Shown piece by piece: positions 23,376 through 35,216 of a stretch of DNA of 64,000 nucleotides (its first letter is position 1; the number at the start of each line of letters is the position of its first letter). The notes beneath the pieces were generated by a model. That model was not told the origin of the DNA, ran no database searches, and was given only the letters and a program-made list of their open reading frames with translations. The position numbers and the translations under genes were made by a program. This DNA comes from Lasiodiplodia sp. COLG20 (lineage: Eukaryota > Ascomycota > Dothideomycetes > Botryosphaeriales > Botryosphaeriaceae), in the NCBI GenBank assembly GCA_009801085.1, contig VNWV01000002.1, forward strand, positions 4,712,001 through 4,776,000, given 5' to 3'.

Positions 23376-24183
23376 AGGTACCGCGGGTATCGGGTGAGGA
23401 CGGCCGGTGTCGCAAGCAAGTTGACGGCTGCAGTGTGGCGGAGAGCCAAGCAGGAATTACGGTCGTACTGATGCAAAGAAAAAGATGTTGAGGGGTGATT
23501 CTCGGCGGACAGCGACGGGCTGCAGCGGAGACGAGGGCCAGAAACAGAAGGGTGCAGTAGTTAGTCGTTGGACTAGACCAGGCGCAAGGATGCTAGGCGC
23601 GGGGAAGGCGTGATGTCAATGCGCGGACCCGCGCGGAGAATTCTCGTAGGGCTCCTCCGCGTGCTGATTTCATTCGCTCCGCGTCTGACTGGAGGCGGTG
23701 TTCGTCGTATGATCGCGAGCCAAATCCGCGCCGGGACTTCTTCTTGGGCGGCCCGGGTGGACTGACTACAAGCTTATCTAGACCGCATCCGCTTCCTCGT
23801 GCTTTACCTCGTGGCAACGGAGCCGCCTTTCCCCGGACTCTGCTGAGTTCCTGGCGTGACGGTGCGCTTACCGTTCCAGTCCAGTCTGCGCCCAAGACAC
23901 GCCCTGACATCTAGCCCTGGCATCTAGCCCTTCCCCAGCGGCTCCCCACACGTTCGCAAACGGCTTGCTGCACCTAGCTAACTTGCTGACGCTACTCAGC
24001 AGTCTGCACGACCGAGAACTTGAACTGCATGCGAGGTACGTATGTTCGTCTCGATGTCCACCAAACGTCGGGGAAAGTATCATTAATTTCCAATGCTACG
24101 CTGTACATTAGGGGTAACCTTATGCGACCCCGCGGACATCCTTCCATTACTCGTTCGCCCAATTCCTTTCTGGCAACGTTTGT
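23376..24183. other. Intergenic region
   Basis: About 810 bases between the 2EXR promoter and the MnSOD 3' end. A 105-codon minus-strand frame (23910-23593) has a Lys/Arg/Pro/Ser-rich composition and no domain; I do not call it. Confidence 0.45.
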
Positions 24184-25089
24184 TTACTTGAAGCGCTTCT
24201 CGGCCGCCTTCCAGTTGATGACCTCCCAGATGGCCTTGAAGTACTCGGCCTTCCTGTTCTGGTACTGGAGGTAGTAGGCGTGCTCCCACGCATCAACACC
24301 GAGGATCGGACGGAACTGGCCAACAACAGGGTCCTGGTTCTGGTACGTCTTGATGCCGATGTTGCCAGTCTGGACGTCCTGGACCAACCAAGCCCAACCA
24401 CTACCCTGGATGCCAGCGAGGGCGGTGTTGAACTTCTCCTTGAAAGCGTCGAAGCTGCCGTAGCTGTCGTTGATGGCCTTGGAGAGAGCGCCCGACGGAG
24501 GCTCGCCGCCGCCCTGGGACTTGGGTGCGAGGTTCTCCCAGAAGAGAGTGTGGTTGATGTGACCACCTATAGCAAGACTTCGTCAGCATTCGCTCTCGTG
24601 TCATGCACTTCACCAATGTCGCGATTGGAGTTTTGGCACATCTGTGCGTCAAAACACCCCCACTTCCTTCGGCACAAGGTTCTGGACTGAGCGGCTGACT
24701 AACCTCCGTGGAAGTTGATGAGCGGCTGCAGGGCAATCTGCGCAGCGATGTCGTCCTTGGCCTTGGCCTCGGCAATCTGCTCGGAGAAGTTGTTGAACGA
24801 GGTAACGTAGGTGTTGTGGTGGTTCTTGTGGTGAAGCTCCATGATCTTGCCGGAGACAGCCGGCTCCAGCGCGCCGTAGTCGTCTGTATGCGGCAACACA
24901 TTAGTAAAATGCTCACGCCGGCCAATTGACCTAGAGGAAGTGCACGGAGATGAGGATGGACATACAGGCCAGGTCGGGAAGGGTGGCCTTGGTGCGCACG
25001 AAGCTGGTGCCGGCGAAACCAGCGCGGCGGGAGCCAGCAGCACGAAGGCCGGTGCGGGCGACGGAGTTGCGGAGCAGAGTGGCAGACAT
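24184..25089 (-). CDS. SOD2: Mitochondrial manganese superoxide dismutase
   Basis: Exons 25089-24966, 24883-24704 and 24566-24184 encode 228 residues. An Arg/Ala/Ser-rich matrix-targeting presequence of about 35 residues precedes ATLPDLAYDYGALEP. Metal ligands are visible in the blocks IMELHHKNHHNTYV, GGGHINHTLFW, GVDAWEHAYYLQYQNRK. The motif SGWAWLV and Gln in the middle segment are those of the Mn-type enzymes. The enzyme turns superoxide into hydrogen peroxide and oxygen in the matrix. The second intron splits the glycines before HINH. The gene is divergent from the siderophore-type acyltransferase, with 781 bp between start codons. Confidence 0.97.
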
Positions 25090-25870
25090 TGTGATGTGAG
25101 GATTGGAGTGAAGAGGCTGGTGGATGGAGGAAGGATGGTGTTTTTGGGTGCGGGCGCGCTGCAGAGGGCCTCGGACGCTCGGGCGGAAGCTGTGAAGCTA
25201 TGATGACTTCAGAGCTTGGCGTGCCGAAGTGCGGCGAAGAGCGCAGCAGCCGCCAGCAGCGGGAGCCAATGGACTGCGCTGCAAGCTACGTGACTCGGAC
25301 GGTCGGACAGCCGACGGCCACATCTTCTGGTTGCATCCCTTCGTTTCTGCGCGGAGAGGTTCCTATGACGCAACCAAAGCGGATGAGCTTGTGGAGGGCT
25401 GCTTCTTCTGCAGATGTATGCAATTATTCCAATTTTATCATGGACGTGGGTGAATATAGCTCAGCGCAAAATTCGTGCAGCGGGCTGAGACGGCCGACCA
25501 TCAATCACCATGCTTGGGGGCACACCCGCGCGCTCAGGCCTCAAGGTGCGGCCCTGAGCGTCCGCCCAACGTCATCGGCTACAGGCGCCCACCAACCCCA
25601 CCGCGGATAAATCATGTGTCAGCTTGAAGAAAACAAAATGCCTTTGCTGCCACGCGCCCAAGCCCGCAATGTCCAAGACTCCGTGTCCTCACGCCATCTA
25701 GTCTGACGCGCTAGCGGCCCCAGGCGACAAATTTTAGGAAGCACGGGGAAAGTAGGTGTGGGCATGGCAAAGGTCACTTTATAAGGGAATGCACGCTTTC
25801 TCCTCCCCAGCCGCATCGCTCGCTTCGACGCAGGTCTTCTCTCTTCTACCAACCCCGCGTTGAGCAAATC
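25090..25870. promoter_or_regulatory. Divergent promoter region, MnSOD and acyltransferase
   Basis: 781 bases. TATAAG at about 25790 is well placed for the plus-strand gene. GATAA cores occur at 25605 (GGATAA) and on the other strand at 25435 (TTATC). GATA sites are bound by the iron regulator SreA in related fungi, but two short cores are weak evidence. Confidence 0.35.
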
Positions 25871-27543
25871 ATGACCACCCAAGGCCTTGTCCACCTGCCG
25901 AACGGCCAGAACCTGACGGCCGTTCCCGTATTTGGCGGCCTGCAGTTTAAGGTTAACGACCTGAGCAGCCACAGCAACTCCCCCCTACCTCCGGGATGGA
26001 CCGTTGTGCTCAACTCGCAGATCGATGAGCCCGAAGACGAAGAAGCAGACCAGGAGAAAAATGAGGATAATGATGAGGACGACGAGGAGCCAAAGGCCAG
26101 GCGTGTGCGCCGCTACACGCGCCCGACGCTGCAGAACGATCATCTGTACATCTCTTCCATCTCGAATCCGAGCAGCACCGAGTTCAAGCCGGCCTCGTCC
26201 CCCACGCGTCAGATCGCCATGATGCTGTGGGCGACGCTGTACTGGTACTTCCATCAGCCCGAACCCGAGCCGCAGTTGACCACGGCCGCCTCTAAGAACA
26301 CCGCCCAATTAGGCAAGCCTAGGGGCGATTGGCGAATCAACATCAACCGCGAGGGCATCTTCAAGGGCCGCGTTGTGTTGCCCAAGCTCGAACGCATGGG
26401 CCTCATCGCCAGTGAAGATTCCAACGTGGGAATCGTCCAGGACGAGAAGTCTGGTGAAGGCTGGACGAACATGTTCGTGAGCCGCCGCGCCTTCTGGCAG
26501 ATGGACCCGCGTCTCTATCTCTTCACTCTCCCCGCACTTTCCATGTCTCCCCACGGCTCGGAATCTCCCTTCAACTCCAGGCCGAACTCGCCTACCCCCG
26601 CCGCCCCGGAGCACAAGAAGCGCGAATCCGCAAGCATCGATGGTTTCCCGTCAGGCCTCTGGTCTCCTACCGCGCCGGGTCCTTTCCATTCGAGCAGCCA
26701 CCTTCCAACCTACTATCCCCCAGGCCCCACTCAGTACGTCTTCTCGAACAACATCCGGCACCCGCTGCGGCCGAAGCCCCCGCGCCAGGGCGAGACGTTT
26801 TACACGCGCTACATCCCCAGCGTCGGGCAGTACCTTTCCTTCCGCGTGGCCTCCGCCTCTCCCAAGCCGCAGACGCACACGGGCCCCATCTCGCACCGCA
26901 ACAGCGTCTCGGGCGGCGCGCAGCCGAGCATCGAGACGCTGGCGCTGGGCGACTCGGACACGGACCTGCTGCACCGGTGGATGAACGACCCTCGCGTGTC
27001 GCACTTCTGGGGCGAGCAGGGCCCGCGGGAGCACCAGGAAGCCTTCCTCAAGACCGGCCTGCAGGGCCGTCACAGCTTCCCCGTCATCGGCTGCTGGGAC
27101 GGCAAGCCCTTCGGCTACTTCGAGATCTACTGGGTCAAGGAGGACGGCCTGGGCAAGCACCTCGGCGGCGACGTCGCCAACTACGACCGCGGCCTGCACT
27201 GCCTCGTCGGCGAGCAGGAGTTCCGTGGCGCCCACCGCGTGCGCATTTGGCTCAGCGCCCTCGTCCACTACTGTTTTCTGGCTGACATGCGCACTGAGAC
27301 GGTTATGTTGGAGCCGCGTGTTGATAACGAGAAGTAAGTCCTTTTCTTCGTTCCCTCAATCTTTTCCTTTCATTTCGCACGTAAAACGGACATTGTGGAC
27401 AGAAAACTCTAACAGCTTTTATTAGGCTCCGCAAGTACCTCGAAGAAGTCGGCTTCTACAAGGAGCGCGAGGTCACCTTCCCGCACAAGCAGTCTAACCT
27501 CATGAAGATCAGGCGCGAAGCATGGAACGGCCCGGCGTTGTAA
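25871..27543 (+). CDS. Siderophore-type hydroxyornithine acyltransferase (SidF/SidL family)
   Basis: Exons 25871-27333 and 27426-27543 join to 526 residues. The C-terminal third is the IucB/AlcB-type GNAT fold: DTDLLHRWMNDPRVSHFWGEQG, IGCWDGKPFGYFEIYWVKED, DRGLHCLVGEQEFRG, ETVMLEPRVDNEKLRKYLEEVGF. This domain transfers an acyl group from CoA to N5-hydroxyornithine in fungal hydroxamate siderophores. The N-terminal part has the substrate-binding half of the same family with an inserted acidic run (about 52-75) and a Ser/Pro-rich linker. No C-terminal SKL-like peroxisomal signal is present (it ends GPAL), which favours a SidL-like (cytosolic, ferricrocin) rather than SidF-like role, but I cannot separate the two firmly. 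No NRPS lies nearby. Confidence 0.85.
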
Positions 27544-28287
27544 AGAGAGCATGTGTGGACACACGTGAATAATGCCACTCTTCCTGTGTTCCTCTTGTTC
27601 TTGTTTTTGCGATTTGCATCATTTAAAGTTGATTTTCTGGGTTCAGCAATGGTTTCCCAGCTTCATACCCATACAGCCGTGCAGCATTTGGATACAGGGC
27701 GGAAAGTACACGCAAGGCAATCAAGCAAAGGGTTTCATCGGTGGTTTTTCATCCCTTGTCTCCTAGCTATCGAAAATATCTGCATTATACTCGATCAGGA
27801 ATTCCTCTGCATTTCTCGTATGATCTACCCAATCATCGTGTTTCTCCCACTCAAGCACAGGAAGCAAGTTGATCGACGCGCTCTGATAGTACGGTCCAAA
27901 CAATTCTACGTACGTGCCGCGATGGCCACACTAAAGCAAAGTTGCTACTCATTATGCATTACTCGTATATCGGCCTACCTATGCTGAAGTATCGATCGCC
28001 TACTCGTAAGCGCCCATCACACGGGGATATCTGAACCGACCTAATGCCTGATATGCTGTCTTCTGACAGCTACAGAAGTGAGTGAAAAGAGACAGAGGAA
28101 AGCCAAACCCAGCAAATGATCCCTCAACGCCCATGTGCCTCCCCTTCTTATCCTGTACATATGCCGAAGCCGAAAAGGGAAGAGAGAAAAAGGATTAAGA
28201 GTAAACCGCACGTTTAATGCAAACGCCATCCCCAAATGATATCGACGCATTCAATAACTTTTTGTTCAGCCTTTCTTGTATGCAACC
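27544..28287. other. Convergent intergenic region
   Basis: About 740 bases between two converging genes. Nothing coding or repeated was recognised. Confidence 0.5.
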
Positions 28288-30553
28288 TCAAAGCACCAAC
28301 CCAGCCGCTAGAGCAACAACAGCAGCCACGCCAGCGCCCGCAAACCGAGTGACCTGGGGCTTTGCCGCACCAGTGCTTGTTGGGGTGGCGGTAGCGACGT
28401 ATACGCCAGTCGGCACGACGGTGCTGCTTTCGACGCCGCCGGTGCTGCCCTTGGCCGTGACGACGCTCGCGCTGATACTGGCGCTCGGGAGCGGCGTGCC
28501 GGGCTTGCCGGCCAGCACGCTCGTCGCGGGCGGGTCGAAGTCGTCGTCGTCCTCGAACCACATGCCGTTCAGCACGACGCCCTTGCCATCCTTGATCTCC
28601 TCGATCTGGTCCGACGAGCAGCTGTCATTGATCTTGCGGATCCAGCACGTCGGCGACGCCGTACTGGACGCTACGTCGTTGGTGTGCGTGGCGTTTTTCG
28701 AGCCGTGCGTGTAGAAGGTGTTGACGTCTGTGATGGCTTTCCCAGTTCCCAGATCCATGCCCTCGATGATGCGGGTGAAGAGGGTGAAGGCGGTCTCGGG
28801 TTGGTAGGCGGGGACCATGTGTCCGGCGTCGTAGATGCGTGAGAATGATAGGTTGCTGAATTGGCGAACCGCGCCGCCGACGTAACTGTTGTTTACGATG
28901 ATGTCCGCGTAGCCGGCGGCTTGGAACGCACTCGCGTATGCGGGGACAGATGCGGCCAGCTGTAGGGATACAGCCTCGCCGCCGAGCCAGTTAGAGACGT
29001 AATCAGCATCGCCGTTGATGATGGCAACACGAACACCATTTGCAAGGAGGTAGGCGAGATCTTCGAGCTGGTTGCCACGGATGCTGTCGCCAGTTGTGAT
29101 GAATCCCTTCTGCACATTGAGGTTGCTCTCGGTATAGTTGATACGTGCACCTATACTCTTTTGTACGCTGGCGTAGTTCAAGTACTCCATATAGTCTCCT
29201 GAGGGTATGACATCTGGAAGCTCTTGTCTTATGTCGTATACGCTGCGACCTGACTTGCTGTAGGTTGCTTGGAGCGCGTTACATGCGGTAACGGCGGAGG
29301 AACAGGCTTCATTCACGCTGGCTACGTCACCTTCACCTTCTGGGTCGTAGATACTGGAGACATTTCGGCAAGCCTTGATCTGGGCGGAGCATCCATTTGG
29401 CTTGTTAAAGGCATAAAGTAGGTTGAGCTTGTCGGTGGTATCAAACAGCTGTATGTCGTACGTGTTATTATTACCGAAAGAAGCATAATAAGGTGCTTGT
29501 ATCATCATGTCAATAAAGCCATTGATAATGCCGAGAGAAGTGAGTTTAATCTAAGTAGTGTTCTCGTGTTAGCCATAGGAATGGATCGTCTGAATAGAAA
29601 GATAAGCATACCTCAAGAGTGTCGGCAGATGATATGGTGCCGTTATTCCGTTTAGTGTTCTGATCCTCAAATAATCTTGCAAAGGTAGGACCATATTGGC
29701 CACCGTAGCTCTCAGCAAAGAGATTGATTCCTGCTGCTTCGACTGAAGAGCTGTTTGATCCCACTCCAGGATTGTATTGAGGGAAGGTGCCTAGGAAAGC
29801 CTGAAGAAAATGCCAGATAGCATGCGCCGCAATTTCAGTAGTGTTCGCAGTCGCATAATTATTGCCGCTACCAAAAGAGCCGTTGATGTAAGACCAGGAC
29901 GGTTGTCCGGCTGGAACATCCCCAGGAGGATAATTGAAGCTGCCAGTCAGCAGGTCCAGTGAGGCCGGAGTTACGTCGTCATATGAAAGGCCGACGAGAT
30001 TGGGTTGATCAACGTAGAGCATGTTAGAGCTCCTGTCCCAGCCCCAAACCCTAGCCTGAGTGCCGTAGGAACCGTCGGACATTTGCACAATTTCACAAGG
30101 ACCTGATTCCTCGAATAGGCCGATCATGCTGCTGCTTCCTGGGCCGCCATTCAACCTGCGCATCTGTTATTCAGCCTGTTTTGCGCCAATGCTCAGAAGC
30201 ACCCACCAGACAGTGAGCGGCGCCGATTCCGGCTGCTCACGGGCTTCTATGAACCAGAAGAAGGTATTAATCGAATAGTTCTGCTGAATTGGCGCTAACG
30301 TGTAAGGCGGAAGGCTGATGTAGCCGGAGTACTGCTTCTGCGAGTCGAAGACGGTGGTACATGTTCCCGGATCAGGCGACTTGAACGAGATTGTAATGTT
30401 CGAATTGGCGGGTGAGCGGGTGACGTTCGAGAAGACGATATCAGGCGTGGATTGCGCGGCGACGAGCGAGTGGAAAGCCACCAGCAGCAGCGTACGAAGC
30501 TTGCGATGGGTCAGCGTTGGCGCGAGGCGCAACAGGTCGGGAAAGCGCACCAT
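28288..30553 (-). CDS. Serine carboxypeptidase (S10), probably GPI-anchored
   Basis: Exons 30553-30207, 30155-29612 and 29550-28288 give 717 residues. The first ATG in frame is at 30553. A signal peptide with LLLVAFHSLVAAQS leads into FFWFIEA and LTVWLNGGPGSSSMIGL, formed across intron 1. The catalytic serine lies in LFAESYGGQYGP, the aspartate in IINGDADYVSNW and the histidine in DAGHMVPAYQPE. The C-terminal region is Ser/Thr-rich and ends in a hydrophobic tail (GAGVAAVVALAAGLVL), as in GPI-anchored fungal carboxypeptidases. It removes C-terminal residues from peptides at the cell surface. Many N-glycosylation sites are visible (NNT, NVS, NYT, NLS, NAT). Confidence 0.93.
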
Positions 30554-31429
30554 GGTTGCTGCAGCTGCCGCGAAACCGCAGGTCAGAGCAGCATTAATGA
30601 AGCGCACGGTGCAAGGACAGCACACAAAGAGCGCAGCAGAAGAAGAGACGCGCGTTGTCTCGGAGGAAACGATTGTGGGACATGCAGCTGAGCGAGTGAT
30701 GGGCAAAGAGTGGAGGCGTCAGCGCGGGTCGGGGACTTCTGCAGGGAGCACGCGGTGGCGCGAGAACCTGGGGTCGTCGGGTTTGCGCTTGGTGCCGCGA
30801 ACGGACGCAAGGACGGACGTCAAGTTACTGTTCTGCAGTACCGGTGAGGCACTGCATTTTTATTGCTGCCGGCTTCGTGCAACTCGTCCGGAACAGCGGC
30901 ACTCGGGATCGTGGCCGAGCGCGAGCCAAGCACGTATCAGCCTCGGCCAGCCCTGCAGCTTCGCTTCGAGGGTCGTGTCTGTCTCAAGTGATTCGTGTCT
31001 AACCGTGCCATGACGCAGGCACCGATGTCTTTGCACCGCTAAGGACGGATCCGACGTCGCTCCGCTTCCTATAAGGAATGCCCGGGGAGCTGAAGGGCAT
31101 GAATGCACAGTTCCAACTACCTAAGCTTTGTTGCCTAAGCGGACTGACCTCGTACTTTTTCGTTTAAGCGACTCACCGCGTCCGTCACAATTCAAGTAAG
31201 CCAAAGAGGTTACCGAGATTCAACTTAATTCGACAAGGGGTATGTCTACTACTAGCCTAGGCCACTTTCTTTAAGCCTAGCAAAAGCAACTGAACACATT
31301 AGTATGTGAATCATCATCCGCCAAAAGCATTGCAAATTGAGACATGTTGCGTTCATTCAGTCAGACTTGTTTCCTGACGCGCACAGTGCAATCCTCCTGG
31401 AATGAGCGCCGTAGTCATGAGAAGACTTC
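30554..31429. other. Intergenic region
   Basis: About 875 bases between the carboxypeptidase promoter and the 3' end of the next minus-strand gene. Somewhat AT-richer towards 31200-31330. No gene was recognised. Confidence 0.5.
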
Positions 31430-33199
31430 TCATCCTGCCTTCCCCACCATATTGGTCTGCTGCAGAAGTGCCAACGCCTGCTCCATAGAGTAACCAATGA
31501 AGACCGGACCGGTGAATACCATTTGAGGGGAATGTGACGAGCCCTGCCCTGGCTTGATGATATTTGCTCCGGGGATTGTTTCGTCCTGAGGCGGCTGAAT
31601 CGTTGGAGCGTCCGGTCGAAGCGTCTTTTGCTCTGGTTCAGGATCTGGTTTGCTATCCACTTTCGGCGCAACTGGTGGGCCTCCACGAAGTTTAGTGTGG
31701 TCGAAAGGACACTTCCCAGGCTTTCTGTTCTCTGGAACAGGAGGAACGGGAGGCGCGGGAGGTGAGTCTTGCACGGGAGACGCCGTAGCAACGCCATCAG
31801 TGGCTATACTGGGAGGCTTGTTGTATGCTGCTGGGACCGTGATTCCCCAAGGCCGACTGGGGGATTCGCCGACGCGGATGTCCTTCAAAGGCCTGTCGAA
31901 GTGCGGCTGTCGCTCCTCCTCCTCTGGCAGAGATTGTTCTGGATCTGGGCTTGCTTCGCCGCCAGCTTGAGCACTTGTGCTGACAGCCTTGGCCCAATCC
32001 GCAACTCTGCCGCCAGACTCAGTCTCGACTACCGCTTCCTCATCGGCCGGCGATTCCTTCAACATTGGCTGGTGCTTCTCCCCCAGACCCTGGATCATGT
32101 TGACCAAGTTGCCATATTTTGCATCCAACTGGCGAATGCTCTCGGCGTTGCTCTGGAAGCGTTTGATGCAGACCTCGTGGCTACGAGGCAGTTCATGCTT
32201 GTGATTCTCAAAGTATTTTGCTATTTCCTCCGGCGAGTGATCATCCATGAAACGGATCGGACACACTGCCTGAGCCGAGCCTGAGACTGATGGGTCTGGA
32301 GATTGCGGTGGTTCCATTGCACATATGTCTGCCCTGATGGGGTCATTAAAGGACGAACGCTTTGACCGCATGGCATGAGGGAGTATTCTGGACTGAGAGC
32401 GGCTAGGTGTGCCCAGGCTTCCTCTGCCGCTCGTCGACCGGCCTCGCATGCTGGGTGCGCCGAAAGGACAACCTAGTTTCCCAGGGGTGCCAGGAGTGGT
32501 GAAATCTCTTTCTAGTCCCGCTGCAGAAGCAGCCTGCCTCAGACTTTCGAGCTTTGAAATCCTGTCGGACGCTCGATCGCCTGTCCGGCCGTTCCAAATC
32601 TTCACGCCTTCCGCCTCTTTCAGCGGACTTTGCAATGGACGATAATATTTCAATTGGTCGCGAGCACGCTCGGCTTGTCGGATGATGTAGGCACCAGTCC
32701 TCCGGTCACCATCATTGCTTTGCGCGAGGGCGTCAAGCCAGTCCAACGGTCCCCCTTCGCCGTGTCTTTCGACTTCCTCCAAGCTCTGAACGAACACTTT
32801 GTGATCTTGGAGAGCAATATCGGGAGTGAATCGCTTCAGGAGGTCTAGGTACTATTGTTGTGGTCAGCATTATGACGGCAACAATGGCGGACGCGTAAGA
32901 AGGGCAGAAGTGAGAGGAGTGATCAGAAAGTGAAGAAAAGGTCGACACCGCTGCTATGCAGCTGCAGTTCTAGAGCTAAATTTTTCTTTCATCATGTAGG
33001 GTGTGTGCGACGAACGCGTGGGAGAGGATCGGGATCGTGCAGATCGCTGGTTACTCACCTGTTGCTTGGCCCAGACGAGCTTGTTTTCGAGCTCGCGATG
33101 TCTATCGTGCAGAATGCGATACTCTGAAGATAGAGCATCGAAGCCAATGGCGAGCTGCTCGACAAGGTGCCCGACAGCCGGGTCTCCGTGCGCAGTCAT
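31430..33199 (-). CDS. Conserved-looking protein of unknown function with three Cys-Pro motifs
   Basis: Exons 33199-33059 and 32851-31430 join to 520 residues across a 207-nt intron. I do not recognise the family. Residues 1-47 look helical (FDALSSEYRILHDRHRELENKL), and the helix continues after the splice (YLDLLKRF, SLEEVERH). Three Cys-Pro motifs stand out: CPFGAP at 175, CPIRF at 244 and CPFDHTKL at 428. The second opens a dense block ending HELPRSHEVC at 275, with His and Cys spacing that could bind metal, and is followed by QLDAKYGNLVNMIQGLG. The rest is Pro/Ser/Glu-rich and probably disordered, up to FTGPVFIGYSMEQALALLQQ near the C-terminus. The gene shares a promoter with the cis-prenyltransferase. 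Metal or haem binding would be speculation from motif shape alone. Confidence 0.82.
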
Positions 33200-33774
33200 G
33201 GCTGGGAAGGAGCCTGTGATGCGGAGCCGGGCTTTGAGTTCAGCGGTTGCCTTGGCTTTATAAGCCGTCGGGTGTTTCGGGCCCGACAAAGGCTGCGGTG
33301 TCGGGATTAGATGCGCAGATAGCGAAGGATCCGGCACGGTGCGCGACGGCCGTCACATTGGGACTACCTTCCACCCCGCGAGTGCGAGACACGACGGCGT
33401 GGAGAGAGGACAGGCGGGATCTCGTGATGAGCGCACGAGAGGGGGCGGGAGATGAAGGACGTGGCGGCGAAGCGGACGCGAAGAAAAAGCTGGCGCACGA
33501 CCCACGGACCCTTCGTCCGCAGCCCGAGACTCACCCGCACAGCAACACATCCTGGCAACTGCGTCGGCCAAGTCCCAACGATCGACTGAGCCTCGATGTT
33601 GTACGCAGCTCCCCAATACACATGCACACTCTTTAGAGCCGGCCTGCGCGCTTGCTGGGACTGACTGTTCTCCGCCTCCCGCCTTCCTTCTACACTGTCT
33701 GCGTCTGCCTGCCCGCGTCTACCGTCCTGTCGCATTCCTAGCTCCGTCCGCGCGCCTCAGAGCTCCCAGCCAAC
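33200..33774. promoter_or_regulatory. Divergent promoter region, unknown gene and RER2
   Basis: 575 bases between start codons, with CT-rich leader sequence (CTGTCTGCGTCTGCCTGCCC) before the plus-strand gene. No TATA box is evident. Confidence 0.4.
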
Positions 33775-34964
33775 ATGTCCTCGTCCTCTCTACACCTGTC
33801 GCAGTTCCGGAAATGGCTTCTCATGTCGCCACCCATAGTCTGGAGTCTCCAACGCCTCCGTGAGCTCCTCATTGGATCTCTCCGGCAGGGTCCCATTCCT
33901 CAGCACATCGCATTTGTCATGGATGGCAACCGGCGCTACGCTCGTACCCACCATATCGAAACTGTGGAGGGGCATAACTTAGGCTTCGAAGCTTTGGCCA
34001 GAGTATGACATACTGCGTACTACATTTGGTTGCGCGCTAACATCCCCAGATCCTGGAAGTGTGCTACAAGTCTGGTGTCAAGGTCGTGACAATCTACGCT
34101 TTCAGTATTGAGAACTTCAAGCGCTCCAAGTACGAAGTGGATGCGCTTATGGACATGGCAAAGTTCAAGCTGTCACAGATTGCCCAGCACGGCGACCTGC
34201 TTGATCGCTACGGTGCTAGAATTCAAATCCTGGGACAGCGTGATCTTCTGAAGCCCGACGTAATTGAGGCTATGGACCGAGCCGCGGAGATGACAAAGGG
34301 AAACAAGAAGTACGAAAAAAGAAGCCTTATTCTTGGTGACATGTACTGACCGAGTGACACTAGGGCTGTTCTGAACGTCTGCTTCCCTTACACTTCCCGC
34401 GACGAAATCACCACTGCTATCCGCAACACCGTTGTGGACTACAGCAAACCTCACCCTCCTCCTCTCCGCCGACCATTCTCTGAAGGCCACATCACCCGCA
34501 ACATCCGCGCTCGTAATCTTGGGACTGTCTCTGAAGAAGATTCCCCTGAGGCTGGTGACAATACCCCTGCCTCCCTGAATGGGGACAAAGCTTCCGACGC
34601 ACCCGTCTCCGACGTTGCTTCTACAAACTCCTTGACTCTGCACGAATCAACGGACGGCTTGAAGGAGGAGAAGGTACCGGACAACTACCCTGACCCGGAA
34701 ACCATCACGGCCCAGACGCTCACGGACCATATGTTCACGGAGGGCAACCCGCCCTTGGACTTGTTGATCCGGACGTCGGGAGTTCAGCGTCTTAGCGACT
34801 TCATGTTGTGGCAGTGCCACCAGGATACCCAAATCGTGTTTCTGGATACCCTGTGGCCCGAGTTCGACCTGTGGCAATTCTTGCCCGTGCTCGTCGAGTG
34901 GCAGTGGAGACAGAGGAAGATACAGAGCGAGGAAAAGGCGCGACTGAGGCTGCAGGTTGCCTGA
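33775..34964 (+). CDS. RER2: Cis-prenyltransferase (dehydrodolichyl diphosphate synthase subunit)
   Basis: Exons 33775-34002, 34050-34309 and 34364-34964 encode 362 residues. The catalytic signature [14 protein letters not shown] begins near 44 with Asp50. It is followed by [51 protein letters not shown] and the C-terminal [19 protein letters not shown] and [19 protein letters not shown]. These are the five conserved regions of undecaprenyl/dehydrodolichyl diphosphate synthases. It elongates farnesyl diphosphate with isopentenyl units on the ER membrane to make dolichol for glycosylation, with a Nus1 partner elsewhere. A disordered Ser/Glu/Asp insertion of about 80 residues sits between regions III and IV, longer than in yeast Rer2. 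Confidence 0.95.
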
Positions 34965-35216
34965 GGAGAGTTCACATCTGCTAGACGTAGATCTTCTTGA
35001 AAGGGAGCACAGTGTTGATACCCATATTCAGTTTGCAAACAAGAACATGCCGATGCTACACGTAGCATTTTCAGCCTGGAGAGCCGGAGTTATTGTTTTG
35101 GTTGGACTTAGACCATAGAACATCAAATACTTTTTTCTTGGTATAACTGGCCGTGCAAATGCTATCCGTCCTCTAGAACGCCGGTTCCCTAAACTTTTCA
35201 CGGTGAGCAAGAGAAA

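Noticed and set aside
23593..23910. 105-codon minus-strand frame with Lys/Arg/Pro-rich product
   Set aside because: Low-complexity translation in GC-rich DNA, no domain and no promoter signal.
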